In this document: positions 45,990 through 54,314 of the stretch, piece by piece | Position numbering within the stretch: position 1 is the stretch's first letter | Layout of the letters: the number at the start of each line of letters is the position of its first letter | From: Chryseobacterium taiwanense | Lineage (GTDB): Bacteria > Bacteroidota > Bacteroidia > Flavobacteriales > Weeksellaceae | Direction: 5' to 3' | Length of the DNA stretch: 64,000 bases | Assembly (NCBI RefSeq): GCF_000813825.1 | Contig: NZ_JWTA01000003.1 | Location: 124,001-188,000 of the forward strand | Translations under genes and position numbers: made by a program | The notes under the pieces: model-generated | The model's input: the letters and a program-made list of their open reading frames with translations, nothing else | What the model was told of the DNA's origin: nothing | Databases searched by the model: none

Positions 45990-47282
45990 ATGGAACAATT
46001 AATTGAAAATAAACTTATTACAGCAGATAAGGCATTTTCTGAATGGAAAAAAGTACCATTCGAAGACAGACAAAAACTTATTGCAAAAGCTGCAGAAATC
46101 CTAAAGAACAATTCTGAGAAGTTTGGTAAAATCATTACAACTGAAATGAATAAACCAATTTCACAGTCAATTGCAGAAGTAGAGAAAAGTGCTTTGATGA
46201 TGAATTATTATGCAGATGCTGAAAATATTTTAAAACCGGAAAAGGTAGATTCTGAATATACGTACTCTGAAATTCATTATGTCCCAAAAGGTGTAATTTT
46301 AGGAGTAATGCCATGGAACTTTCCTTTCTGGCAGGTGTTAAGATTTGCTGTTCCTGCCATCTTAGCTGGAAATGCGGTTGTTCTGAAACATGCATCTATT
46401 TGTTTCGGAAGCGGAAATGCTATTGAAGATGTATTTTTGGAAGTAGGTTTTCCCAAAGGAATTTTTCAAAATCTGGAAGTAGGCCATAAAGAAGTAAAAG
46501 AAATTCTTGAGCATGATGCGGTAAAAGGAGTGAGCTTAACGGGAAGTGGAAGAGCAGGTGGAGAAGTAGCTTCCATCGCGGGATTAAATATCAAAAAATC
46601 TTTACTTGAGCTGGGAGGAAGTGATGCTTTTATTGTTTTGGATGATGCTGATTTGGATAAAGCAGCAAAAGTAGGAGCTCAGGCGAGACTTCAAAACTGT
46701 GGGCAAACTTGTGTGGCAGCGAAAAGATTTATTATTGATGAAAAAATTGAAGATGTATTTCTTCCGAAATTCATTGAAGAATATAAAAAATTCGTTCCTG
46801 CAGATCCTATGAGTAAAGACACGAAGATTGCCGGAATGGCAAGACCTGACTTGGCAGATGATTTGGAAAAGCAGTTTCAAAAGGCTTTAGAGAATGGGGC
46901 GGAAATTATTATTCCTTTGGAAAGAATTTCAGATATTGAATTCAATCCGGGATTGATTCGTGTGAAGGAAGGTAATCCAATTTTACAGGAAGAACTTTTT
47001 GGTCCTCTTGGAATGGTAATGATTGCCAAAAATGATAATGAAGCTTTACAAATGGCTAATGATATTCCTTTTGGACTTTCAAATTCTGTCTGGACGGCTG
47101 ATAAAGATCGTCAGTTATTCTTTATTGAAAACCTTGAATCTGGAACTGTAAATATCAACAGAATGACAAGTTCTGATCCACGTTTTCCTTTTGGCGGAAC
47201 AAAGGCTTCCGGTTATGGAACAGAGCTTTCTTTACTGGCTTTAAAAGAGTTTGTGACAGCTAAGACGATTGTTGGTAATTAA
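45990..47282 (+). CDS. NAD(P)-dependent succinate-semialdehyde dehydrogenase-like aldehyde dehydrogenase
   Basis: A 430-aa aldehyde dehydrogenase. The NAD(P)-binding VMPWNFPFWQVLRFA (about 104-118) and the LTGSGRAGG turn precede ELGGSDAFIVLDDADLD with the general-base Glu, and NCGQTCVAAKRF with the catalytic Cys; ELFGPLGMVM and FPFGGTKASGYG are further family motifs. The short length and N-terminus match the GabD2/SSADH-type group found in Bacteroidetes. True substrate is uncertain: succinate semialdehyde or another short aldehyde. It is a single gene, convergent with pyk. Confidence 0.88.
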   Translation: MEQLIENKLITADKAFSEWKKVPFEDRQKLIAKAAEILKNNSEKFGKIITTEMNKPISQSIAEVEKSALMMNYYADAENILKPEKVDSEYTYSEIHYVPKGVILGVMPWNFPFWQVLRFAVPAILAGNAVVLKHASICFGSGNAIEDVFLEVGFPKGIFQNLEVGHKEVKEILEHDAVKGVSLTGSGRAGGEVASIAGLNIKKSLLELGGSDAFIVLDDADLDKAAKVGAQARLQNCGQTCVAAKRFIIDEKIEDVFLPKFIEEYKKFVPADPMSKDTKIAGMARPDLADDLEKQFQKALENGAEIIIPLERISDIEFNPGLIRVKEGNPILQEELFGPLGMVMIAKNDNEALQMANDIPFGLSNSVWTADKDRQLFFIENLESGTVNINRMTSSDPRFPFGGTKASGYGTELSLLALKEFVTAKTIVGN

Positions 47283-47306
47283 TTTTATTTGAATTGATGT
47301 AAACAT

Positions 47307-47340
47307 AAAAAAACTCCCAAAATATTTTGGGAGTTTTTAT
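47307..47340. terminator. Bidirectional terminator between aldehyde dehydrogenase and pyk
   Basis: A perfect palindrome, AAAAACTCCCAAAAT (47309-47323) with ATTTTGGGAGTTTTT (47324-47338), lies between the two convergent genes. Confidence 0.9.
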
Positions 47341-47355
47341 TTTATAATGTTTTGA

Positions 47356-48801
47356 TTAAACGGTTGTTAATCTTAACGTATTTGTTTTTCCGCCTTCGTA
47401 TGATGGAGTAGCGTTGATGTTGATTACAAAATCCCCGGTTTCAATATAACCGTGGTTGTGTGTCAACATATTCACTTGGATAATAGTTTCATCTGTTGGT
47501 TTCTTCATGTCATAATAGTAAGCATGAACTCCCCAAAGTAGGTTCAACATAGTGATCACCCTTTTATTTCCGCTATAAACGATAATATGTGAGTTGGGTC
47601 TGTGCGCTGCAAGTTGGAAAGCTGTATATCCTGAATGTGTCAAAGTAACGATTGCAGAAACGTTAGTTGTTTTAGCAATTCTTACCGCTGCAAGACATAC
47701 TCTATTGGTAATGAATCTTTCATCGATACAGTTGTAGTCTTTTTCGATAGGTTCATTTTTGTGTTGGTAAAAGTGTGTCGTCTCAATGTTCTTCACAATT
47801 TTAGCCATATTTTCAACTACCTGAACTGGATATCTACCTACAGAAGTTTCTCCAGAAAGCATTACCGCATCAGCTCCGTCCAATACAGAGTTAGCAACGT
47901 CATTTACCTCCGCTCTCGTTGGTGTCAAACTGTTGATCATTGTTTCCATCATCTGAGTCGCAATGATTACCGGCTTAGAATAGAATCTAGCCTTCTCTAC
48001 CAATGTTTTTTGGATAGCAGGAACTTCTTCCATTGGAACTTCCACTCCTAAATCTCCACGAGCAACCATTAATCCATCACATTCCAATAGGATCTCATCA
48101 ATATTCTGAACTCCTTCAGGTTTTTCAATTTTCGCGATAATCGGAGTTTTGAATTTACCTTTAGGGTGTTTGTTGATTAAGTCTTTAAGATCAATAATAT
48201 CCTGAGCATGACGCACAAATGAAAGAGCGATCCAGTCTACTTCCTGATCAAGCATGAAGTTGGCATCCTGAATATCTTTTTCCGTCAAAGCAGGAAGAGA
48301 AACGTTTGTATTAGGAAGGTTCACTCCTTTCTTTGAACTAAGAGGTCCCCCTTGAATAGTTTTTGCTTTTACAGTATCGATTTCGTTTGTTTCAGTTACT
48401 TCTAAAACCAATTTACCGTCATCGATCAAGATTCTCTCACCAACTTTTACATCTTGTGGAAATTGTTGGTAAGTCATGTATACTTTTGTAGAATCACCTT
48501 CAATTTTTTCATTAGTGAAGGTAAGAATGTCTCCAGGATTTAGATAAGAACCTTCTTTTACGACACCGACTCTCAATTTTGGACCTTGTAAATCTCCCAA
48601 AATACCTACAGAATACCCATATTCTTTATTAAGGTCTCTGATGATTTGGATATTTGATTTAACTAGATCGTAGTCCGCGTGCGAAAAATTTATTCTAAAA
48701 ATATCAACTCCCGCTTTCATTAATCCTAACATTACTTCCTTCGACGATGAAGCCGGTCCAAGTGTTGCGATAATTTTTGTCTTCTTTAAATACTTATTCA
48801 T
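47356..48801 (-). CDS. pyk: Pyruvate kinase
   Basis: Pyruvate kinase makes ATP and pyruvate from phosphoenolpyruvate in glycolysis. The 481-aa protein starts with TKIIATLGPASSS and has FRINFSHADYD, the catalytic Lys in IIAKIEKPEGVQNIDEI, MVARGDLGVEVPMEEVP and ATQMMETMINSLTPTRAEVND, all diagnostic. The C-terminal domain (about 350-481) is complete. Its start overlaps the upstream IPExxxVDY-like gene by 8 bp, so it belongs to the acpP-fabF-rnc transcription unit or shares its 3' part. Confidence 0.98.
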   Translation of the reverse strand: MNKYLKKTKIIATLGPASSSKEVMLGLMKAGVDIFRINFSHADYDLVKSNIQIIRDLNKEYGYSVGILGDLQGPKLRVGVVKEGSYLNPGDILTFTNEKIEGDSTKVYMTYQQFPQDVKVGERILIDDGKLVLEVTETNEIDTVKAKTIQGGPLSSKKGVNLPNTNVSLPALTEKDIQDANFMLDQEVDWIALSFVRHAQDIIDLKDLINKHPKGKFKTPIIAKIEKPEGVQNIDEILLECDGLMVARGDLGVEVPMEEVPAIQKTLVEKARFYSKPVIIATQMMETMINSLTPTRAEVNDVANSVLDGADAVMLSGETSVGRYPVQVVENMAKIVKNIETTHFYQHKNEPIEKDYNCIDERFITNRVCLAAVRIAKTTNVSAIVTLTHSGYTAFQLAAHRPNSHIIVYSGNKRVITMLNLLWGVHAYYYDMKKPTDETIIQVNMLTHNHGYIETGDFVININATPSYEGGKTNTLRLTTV

Positions 48802-49267
48802 AATACTGGATAATTTGATATAGTTCTTCCTCAGAACTCAATGTATAATCTTGAATTGGAAACACAAGATTTTCAGGGAGCAAAATTACGGAAAAATCAG
48901 GAAACTGTTCCGAACTATGCAGAATATATTCTACATCTACCTGATTATTTAATAAAAACTTAATATTTTCTTCCTCTGAAAAGAGTTCTGTCTGTAATTT
49001 TTTTTGTTTACTTTCCGAAGATCTGTTCGAAATGAAAGTAAAACAGGTCTTTGTAAACTTGTGATAAGCTTCAAATCTTGGAAAAAAATAATCATAATAA
49101 TCCCCATGAAAGACCATGTCTTTCTTTCGGGAGAATTTAAGATCGTTGTTCTGATTTATTTTATAGAAAAACTCATGATCGGGTATATTTTTTGCTAATC
49201 TTACCAATCCTATGGCAATATCTTCAAATTCTATATCGTCTAGATCATAAAGTTTTTGGATTTCCAA
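48794..49267 (-). CDS. IPExxxVDY-family-like protein
   Basis: A 157-aa cytoplasmic protein of unknown function. Flavobacteria usually carry an IPExxxVDY-family gene between rnc and pyk, and position, length and general pattern (LYDLDDIEFEDIAIGLVRL, then YYDYFFPRFEAYHKF) fit. The name-giving motif is not intact here; the nearest stretch is LLPENLVFPIQDY near the C-terminus. It overlaps rnc by 23 bp and pyk by 8 bp, so the three are translated as one unit. Assignment rests mainly on synteny. Confidence 0.7.
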   Translation of the reverse strand: MEIQKLYDLDDIEFEDIAIGLVRLAKNIPDHEFFYKINQNNDLKFSRKKDMVFHGDYYDYFFPRFEAYHKFTKTCFTFISNRSSESKQKKLQTELFSEEENIKFLLNNQVDVEYILHSSEQFPDFSVILLPENLVFPIQDYTLSSEEELYQIIQYYE

Positions 49268-50009
49268 GTATATTTTCTTTTTTATTTAAAATATAAAATG
49301 CTCTCTGTGCTGCTTTTTCTTCTGCCTTTTTCTTAGAAGTTTCTGTGGCATTGGCGATTTTTTCCTCTCCCAACCAGACATGGCAACGAAAAACAACCGT
49401 TTTGTTTACCTGCGCTTCTTCACAGGTTTCGTATTTTATATTTACTTTTTTCTTTTGACTCCATTCCAGCAAAAGACCTTTGTAGCTTACAATTTTATTC
49501 TCAAGCTTATTGATCTCTGTAGGGGTTAAAAGCTTTTCTAAAATGATTCTCTTACAGGTATCGTATTGAAAATCTAAATAAACAGCACCAATTAAGGCCT
49601 CAAATAAATTTCCGGAGATATTTTCTCCTAAAGCTACTGAGTTGTGTTTTTGTAAAAGATCTATCAATTTTAAATCTTCTCCAAGCTTATTGAGGTTTTT
49701 CCTGTTCACAATCTTAGATTTCATTTGCGTCAGATATCCTTCATTAGCTTTAGGATAGGTCTGAAACAGATGACAAGAGATAATGGTACCCAAAACAGAA
49801 TCTCCCAAAAATTCAAGTCTTTCGTAATTACTGTTGTCTTGATTTTTAGAAGAGCTTTTTAAAGAGAAAGCTTCACGATAGAGCGCGATATTTTGTACCT
49901 CGGCACCCAACATTTTATTAAGTTCAGTACTGAGGAAATAGTCTCTCTCCGTTAATTTTCTTTTTCTTTGTTTGAGAAGGAATTTAGAAAAGTATTTCTG
50001 TAACTCCAT
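49245..50009 (-). CDS. rnc: Ribonuclease III
   Basis: Double-strand-specific endoribonuclease for rRNA and mRNA processing. The signature ERLEFLGDSVLGTII (about 83-97) contains the catalytic acidic residues, and NLFEALIGAVYLD (about 147-159) holds the second set. A double-stranded-RNA-binding domain follows (about 175-243, including KKKAEEKAAQRAFYIL). The 254-aa length is typical. An N-terminal extension of about 35 residues is usual in Flavobacteriia. It lies 9 bp after fabF. Confidence 0.97.
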   Translation of the reverse strand: MELQKYFSKFLLKQRKRKLTERDYFLSTELNKMLGAEVQNIALYREAFSLKSSSKNQDNSNYERLEFLGDSVLGTIISCHLFQTYPKANEGYLTQMKSKIVNRKNLNKLGEDLKLIDLLQKHNSVALGENISGNLFEALIGAVYLDFQYDTCKRIILEKLLTPTEINKLENKIVSYKGLLLEWSQKKKVNIKYETCEEAQVNKTVVFRCHVWLGEEKIANATETSKKKAEEKAAQRAFYILNKKENILGNPKTL

Positions 50010-50018
50010 TCAGTAAAA

Positions 50019-51263
50019 TTAGATTTTCTTAAATAGAACGCAAGCGTTATGTCCACCAAACCCAAAAGTATTACTCATGGCTACTTTTACATCTTTCTTT
50101 ACAGCTTCATTGAACGTAAAGTTCAGTCTGCTGTCGATATTTTCATCATCAGTAAAATGGTTGATGGTTGGAGGAACAACACCATGAATAATAGTTCCTA
50201 ACGCAGCAATAGCCTCAATAACACCGGCAGCACCCAATAAGTGACCTGTCATTGATTTTGTAGAATTAATCTGAATGTCGAAAGCGTGCTCTCCTAATAA
50301 TCTTGAAATTGCGTTAGATTCTGCAATGTCTCCTAATGGAGTAGATGTACCATGCATATTGATGTGGTCTACTTCATCAGCAGTTAATCCTGCATCTTCC
50401 AAACAACTTTTCATTACCAGATAAGCTCCTAAACCTTCAGGATGAGGTGCCGTCATGTGATGTGCATCTGCACTAAGACCACCACCTTTTAATTCTGCGT
50501 AAATTGTAGCACCACGTTTTACAGCGTGCTCATATTCTTCAAGGACAATACATCCTGCTCCTTCACCCAATACAAATCCATCTCTGTCTTTGTCAAAAGG
50601 TCTTGAAGCTGTTTTAGGATCATCATTTCTTGTAGAAAGTGCCATCATTGCATTGAATCCACCGACACCACTTGCTGTAACGGCTGCTTCAGAGCCTCCG
50701 CACACAATTACATCTGCTTTTCCTAATTGGATAAGCATTTTGGAATCAATTAAAGCATTAGCTGAAGACGCACATGCAGAAACAGTCGTATAGTTAGGTC
50801 CGTGGAATCCATATTCAATAGAAATATGTCCAGGAGTAATATCTGCAATCATTTTTGGGATAAAGAAAGGATTGAATCTCGGAATCTCCGTATTTGCCCA
50901 TCCTAAAACTTCAGTTTCGAAAGTCTCTAAACCTCCGATACCTGAACCCCAGATTACACCAACTCTGTTTTTATCTACATTGTCTTCAATAATTCTTGAA
51001 TGTGATACTGCTTCTTTTGCAGCAACAAGCCCAAGCTGTGTATTTCTATCCATTTTTTTAGCCTCTTTCTTGTCGAAATGATCTAGCGGATTGAAATTTT
51101 TTACTTCGCAAGCGAACTTGGTTTTGAAGTTTGTGGCATCAAAAAGAGTAATCGGAGCGGCACCGCTCTCACCTTTCACAAGATTTTCCCAGTATTCTTT
51201 TGCATTATTTCCAATCGGTGTTATTGCTCCAAATCCGGTTACAACTACTCTTTTTAATTCCAT
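50019..51263 (-). CDS. fabF: 3-oxoacyl-[acyl-carrier-protein] synthase II
   Basis: FabF elongates acyl-ACP with malonyl-ACP in fatty acid synthesis. The catalytic triad is present: Cys164 in VSACASSANAL, His304 in NMHGTSTPLGD and His341 in STKSMTGHLLGAAG. The glycine-rich C-terminus (NTFGFGGHNACVLF) is intact and the 414-aa length is standard. It lies 33 bp downstream of acpP and 9 bp upstream of rnc, the common acpP-fabF-rnc order. Confidence 0.98.
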   Translation of the reverse strand: MELKRVVVTGFGAITPIGNNAKEYWENLVKGESGAAPITLFDATNFKTKFACEVKNFNPLDHFDKKEAKKMDRNTQLGLVAAKEAVSHSRIIEDNVDKNRVGVIWGSGIGGLETFETEVLGWANTEIPRFNPFFIPKMIADITPGHISIEYGFHGPNYTTVSACASSANALIDSKMLIQLGKADVIVCGGSEAAVTASGVGGFNAMMALSTRNDDPKTASRPFDKDRDGFVLGEGAGCIVLEEYEHAVKRGATIYAELKGGGLSADAHHMTAPHPEGLGAYLVMKSCLEDAGLTADEVDHINMHGTSTPLGDIAESNAISRLLGEHAFDIQINSTKSMTGHLLGAAGVIEAIAALGTIIHGVVPPTINHFTDDENIDSRLNFTFNEAVKKDVKVAMSNTFGFGGHNACVLFKKI

Positions 51264-51296
51264 AAACTTTGTTTAATTTCTTTTTGTTGAAGAATA

Positions 51297-51536
51297 TTAT
51301 TTATTTACTACTTCTTCGATATAAGCGATAGCGTGTCCTACAGTAGTAATTTTTTCAGCCTGATCATCAGGGATTTGAATGTTGAATTCTTTTTCAAATT
51401 CCATGATTAGTTCAACTGTATCCAATGAATCAGCTCCTAAATCGTTAGTGAAGCTAGCTTCAGGAGTTACTTCTGTTTCTTCAACGTCAAGCTTATCAGC
51501 GATGATAGCTTTTACTCTTGATGCAATGTCTGACAT
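51297..51536 (-). CDS. acpP: Acyl carrier protein
   Basis: A 79-aa acidic carrier of acyl intermediates. The phosphopantetheine attachment site is Ser37 in [12 protein letters not shown]. It is the first gene of the acpP-fabF-rnc-pyk unit on the minus strand and has its own promoter box (TATATTTG at 51569-51576). Length and helix pattern match bacterial ACP throughout. Confidence 0.98.
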   Translation of the reverse strand: MSDIASRVKAIIADKLDVEETEVTPEASFTNDLGADSLDTVELIMEFEKEFNIQIPDDQAEKITTVGHAIAYIEEVVNK

Positions 51537-51568
51537 AGTAAATTATTTTTTTTAATTGTTAGATGGTG

Positions 51569-51576
51569 CAAATATA
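51569..51576 (-). promoter_or_regulatory. -7 promoter box of acpP-fabF-rnc
   Basis: On the minus strand TATATTTG, a full TAnnTTTG match, 32 bases ahead of the acpP ATG. The rest of the gap to 51866 is AT-rich and shows no gene. Confidence 0.6.
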
Positions 51577-51866
51577 TAAAATTCTTTACGATAAAACATT
51601 TTTTTAGTCTTTTTTGTGGCTTGTAGGTGCTTATTTTGTCGTTGGTAAGTTTAGTGTTTTAGTTTTCAGGAGTTTAGATTTTAACATTTTATGCACTTGT
51701 TTTAGCCAGATGAAAATAAAATTTTATTGTATTCATATATAATAAATCATATGTGTCTTAATTTGAAATGAAATGACTGTTTTAACAAAGTTAATTTGAG
51801 CTTTTTAACAAACTTGCTGTAATTGTTATTGACGGAAATTTGTATCAAACAAAAATCAGTAATACA

Positions 51867-52763
51867 ATGAAAAAAGTTTGGTTTATCACAGGAAGCTCAA
51901 AAGGTTTAGGAATAAGCCTTGTTGAAGCTGTATTATTAAAAGGAGATTATGTTGTAGCAACAGCAAGAAATCCTCAGCAATTAAAAGAATTGGTTGAGCA
52001 ATATCCGGAGCAATTACTAACGTTAGAATTGGATGTTCAGAATAAAGAACAAATTTATTCTACCGTAGAAGAGGCGGTAAAGCATTTTGGTAAAATCGAT
52101 GTTCTGGTAAATAATGCGGGCTTTGGAATTACCGGAGCAGCAGAAGCTTTTACTAACGAGCAGGTAAGAAATCAGTTGGAAGTTAATTTATATGCGCCCA
52201 TTGAAGTGACAAGAGCTGTTTTACCCTATATGAGAAAAGAACGTTCGGGAAATATCTTGCAAATCAGCTCCATTGGTGGTAGAGTAGGGAATGCCGGGCT
52301 TTCAATTTATCAGGCAGCGAAATTTGGATTGGTTGGGTTTTCTGAATCTTTAAGCAAGGAAGTTACTCCTTTAGGAATAAAAGTGACTTGTATTCAGCCG
52401 GGTGGTTTTCGTACCGAATGGGCAGGTTCTTCCATGAGTTTTGCAAAAGATATTGAAGGGTATGAAGTAACAGTAGGAGGGGTGAAAGAACATTTGACCT
52501 CAGGTAAGTTTTTACCGATGGGAGATCCTGCAAAAGCGGCAAAAGTAATGATTGATGTTGTAGAAAACGAAAATCCACCATTGCATTTGGTTTTAGGAAG
52601 TGAGGCGGCGGCTATTTTGAGATCAACTGATGAAAAAAGAAAAGAGGAATTTGAAAAATGGTTGGAGGTGACAGTTTCTACTGATCATGATGAAGCGGTT
52701 AATATTTTTGAAACAGAATACGGAAAACAGTATTTAGCTAACAAAGGAATTGATTTGAAGTAA
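51867..52763 (+). CDS. Short-chain dehydrogenase/reductase (classical SDR)
   Basis: A 298-aa NAD(P)-dependent oxidoreductase. The ATG at 51867 (MKKVWFITGSSKGLG) is preferred over an in-frame TTG nine codons upstream. Visible motifs are the cofactor loop TGSSKGLG (about 8-15), NNAGFG (about 83-88), the catalytic Ser in QISSIGGRVG and the YQAAKFG active-site Tyr/Lys (about 150-156). The C-terminus is longer than in the smallest SDRs, with EGYEVTVGGVKEHL. It resembles the group often annotated SDR family NAD(P)-dependent oxidoreductase next to AraC regulators, as here; substrate unknown. Confidence 0.9.
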   Translation: MKKVWFITGSSKGLGISLVEAVLLKGDYVVATARNPQQLKELVEQYPEQLLTLELDVQNKEQIYSTVEEAVKHFGKIDVLVNNAGFGITGAAEAFTNEQVRNQLEVNLYAPIEVTRAVLPYMRKERSGNILQISSIGGRVGNAGLSIYQAAKFGLVGFSESLSKEVTPLGIKVTCIQPGGFRTEWAGSSMSFAKDIEGYEVTVGGVKEHLTSGKFLPMGDPAKAAKVMIDVVENENPPLHLVLGSEAAAILRSTDEKRKEEFEKWLEVTVSTDHDEAVNIFETEYGKQYLANKGIDLK

Positions 52764-52781
52764 TCACCGTCAATGAGGCTG

Positions 52782-52789
52782 TATTTTTG
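52782..52789 (+). promoter_or_regulatory. -7 promoter box of the araC-type gene
   Basis: TATTTTTG, a full TAnnTTTG match, 28 bases before the ATG at 52818. A second match, TATCTTTG at 52803-52810, is too close to the start unless the mRNA is leaderless. Confidence 0.45.
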
Positions 52790-52817
52790 CAGTATCATTT
52801 TATATCTTTGCATATAA

Positions 52818-53621
52818 ATGAAATCTAAAAGAGAAGATTTTGGGAGTATTGTGTATTCCTGTTACACTCAGCTGAGTCGACAGGGAGAACATTTTGTATA
52901 TGATCATGTATTGAGTTATCAGATTTCAGGTGATTTGATTTTAAATGATGGTTTGAATGATTATTCTGCTAAAGATGGCTCAATCCGTTTTTTGAGAAGG
53001 AATCAGTTGTTGAAATTTACCAAACAGCCACCTCCGAATGGAGAATTTAAATCTTTATCAATTTATTTAAATCAGCAGACTCTTAAAGATTTCAGTGTTG
53101 AATATAATTTGATCTCTGAAAAGAAAGAATACAATAAACACTTGTGTTTATTCAATGACAGTCCTGGGCTTCAGAATTATATGAATTCATTACTGTTTTA
53201 TTATGATGTCGGGAAGCTTTCTGATGAAAGATTGGTTGATTTAAAAGTAAAAGAAGTGTTGATTTTATTACTTGAAGAGCAGCCTGAATTGAAAAATATC
53301 TTATTTGATTTCAATGAACCCGGGAAAATGGATATTGAAGCTTTTATGAATAAGAACTTTCATTTTAATGTTAATTTAGATCGTTTCGCCTACCTTACAG
53401 GAAGAAGTTTGGCAACTTTCAAACGTGATTTTGAGAAGATCTTTGGAATTACGCCCGGAAAATGGTTGATTCAGAAAAGGCTTCAGGAAGCTCATTATTT
53501 AATTTTAGAAAAAGGAAAAATAGCTTCTGAAATATATCTTGATTTGGGTTTTGAAGACCTTTCTCACTTTTCATTTGCATTTAAAAAACACTATGGCACA
53601 TCGCCTAGTAAAATAATATAG
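52818..53621 (+). CDS. AraC-family transcriptional regulator
   Basis: A 267-aa DNA-binding regulator. The N-terminal 170 residues are an AraC-N/cupin-like sensing region (HVLSYQISGDLILNDG); the C-terminal pair of helix-turn-helix motifs covers about 180-267 (LDRFAYLTGRSLATFKRDFEKIFGITP and SEIYLDLGFEDLSHFSFAFKKHYGTSPS). It lies 55 bp after the SDR gene on the same strand and may control it; effector is unknown. Confidence 0.92.
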   Translation: MKSKREDFGSIVYSCYTQLSRQGEHFVYDHVLSYQISGDLILNDGLNDYSAKDGSIRFLRRNQLLKFTKQPPPNGEFKSLSIYLNQQTLKDFSVEYNLISEKKEYNKHLCLFNDSPGLQNYMNSLLFYYDVGKLSDERLVDLKVKEVLILLLEEQPELKNILFDFNEPGKMDIEAFMNKNFHFNVNLDRFAYLTGRSLATFKRDFEKIFGITPGKWLIQKRLQEAHYLILEKGKIASEIYLDLGFEDLSHFSFAFKKHYGTSPSKII

Positions 53622-53636
53622 TCTATATCTTTATGT

Positions 53637-54122
53637 ATGAAGTTGAAATTTGTTGGTGTAATACTGCTTTTAAGCTGTAATGTGTTGTTTTCTCAATCAA
53701 AAGGCAGAGTAATAAAAGTGAAAGACGGAGATACCGTAGTGGTTTTACTAGGAAACAACAAGCAGGAAACGTTACGATTGGCGGAAGTGGATTGTCCTGA
53801 AAATAGTCAGGCTTTTGGTAAAAATGCAAAACAATTCACCAGTTTACAGGTTTTCGGTAAAACGGTAACGTTTTATAGAGTCAATAAAGACCGGTACAAA
53901 CGTACAGTTGCTAAAATATTCTATGATAATGATAAATACCTGTCCGCAGAGATTATAAAATCAGGTTGGGGATGGTGGTATTTTAAAGCTTCAAAAAATA
54001 CGGAATTAAAAAACTATGAATTGGTAGCTAGAAACTCAAAGGCTGGCTTGTGGAAAGATCTGCATGCGATTTCACCATGGGAATTCCGAAAGAATAAGAA
54101 AAAGAAAAAAGAGGTTTTGTAA
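53637..54122 (+). CDS. Thermonuclease (staphylococcal nuclease-like), exported
   Basis: A 161-aa SNase-fold nuclease with a signal peptide (MKLKFVGVILLLSCNVLFSQ), so periplasmic or secreted. Active-site-like residues are the KVKDGDTVVV loop, the Arg in LRLAEVDCPE and the second Arg in DRYKRTVAKIF. The WGWWYFK segment and the C-terminal AGLWKD..SPWEFRK motif complete the family pattern. It is the last core gene before the integrated element; its stop codon and last codons form the left arm of the terminator. Confidence 0.92.
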   Translation: MKLKFVGVILLLSCNVLFSQSKGRVIKVKDGDTVVVLLGNNKQETLRLAEVDCPENSQAFGKNAKQFTSLQVFGKTVTFYRVNKDRYKRTVAKIFYDNDKYLSAEIIKSGWGWWYFKASKNTELKNYELVARNSKAGLWKDLHAISPWEFRKNKKKKKEVL

Positions 54123-54139
54123 TTTACAAAACCTCTTTT
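54107..54139 (+). terminator. Terminator overlapping the nuclease stop codon
   Basis: AAAAGAGGTTTTGTAA (54107-54122) pairs perfectly with TTACAAAACCTCTTTT (54124-54139), a 16-bp stem with essentially no free loop until it opens. The left arm encodes the last residues and stop of the nuclease. Confidence 0.85.
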
Positions 54140-54141
54140 GT

Positions 54142-54155
54142 GGAGTTGGAGGGAC
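54142..54155 (-). other. Candidate attachment site (tRNA 3'-end-like sequence)
   Basis: Read on the minus strand, GTCCCTCCAACTCC plus A (54142-54155) has the form of a tRNA 3' end (T-stem side, acceptor arm CAACTCC, discriminator A). The T loop and the rest of a tRNA do not follow; the sequence turns AT-rich at once. This is what an att duplicate left by integration into a tRNA gene looks like, just ahead of a tyrosine recombinase. The matching intact tRNA is not in the window, so this is inference. Confidence 0.35.
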
Positions 54156-54232
54156 TAGATTTTTAAATCTTTTAAAATCTGGATTAATTTATAAATGCTT
54201 TGCACAAGGGCTTTTAGTGATTGTTTAATTAA

Positions 54233-54262
54233 TTTGAATTTATTGAAATTAAACTATATTTG
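54233..54262 (+). promoter_or_regulatory. Promoter of the integrase gene
   Basis: TTTG at 54233-54236 and TATATTTG at 54255-54262 are spaced by 18 bases, a good flavobacterial promoter, 52 bases upstream of the integrase ATG. Confidence 0.6.
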
Positions 54263-54270
54263 AATTTTTT

Positions 54271-54294
54271 GGGTACAACTTTGGGTACAACTTT
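54271..54294 (+). repeat. Two tandem copies of GGGTACAACTTT in the integrase leader
   Basis: A perfect 12-bp direct repeat (54271-54282 and 54283-54294) lies at or just after the expected transcription start and 20 bases before the integrase ATG. It may bind the recombinase or an excisionase; that is inference. Confidence 0.6.
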
Positions 54295-54314
54295 AATTTT
54301 TAATCATTTTAATT

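Noticed and set aside
54142..54200. A complete tRNA gene before the integrase
   Set aside because: Only the 3'-end-like bases are present; there is no T loop, anticodon arm or D arm in the following AT-rich sequence.
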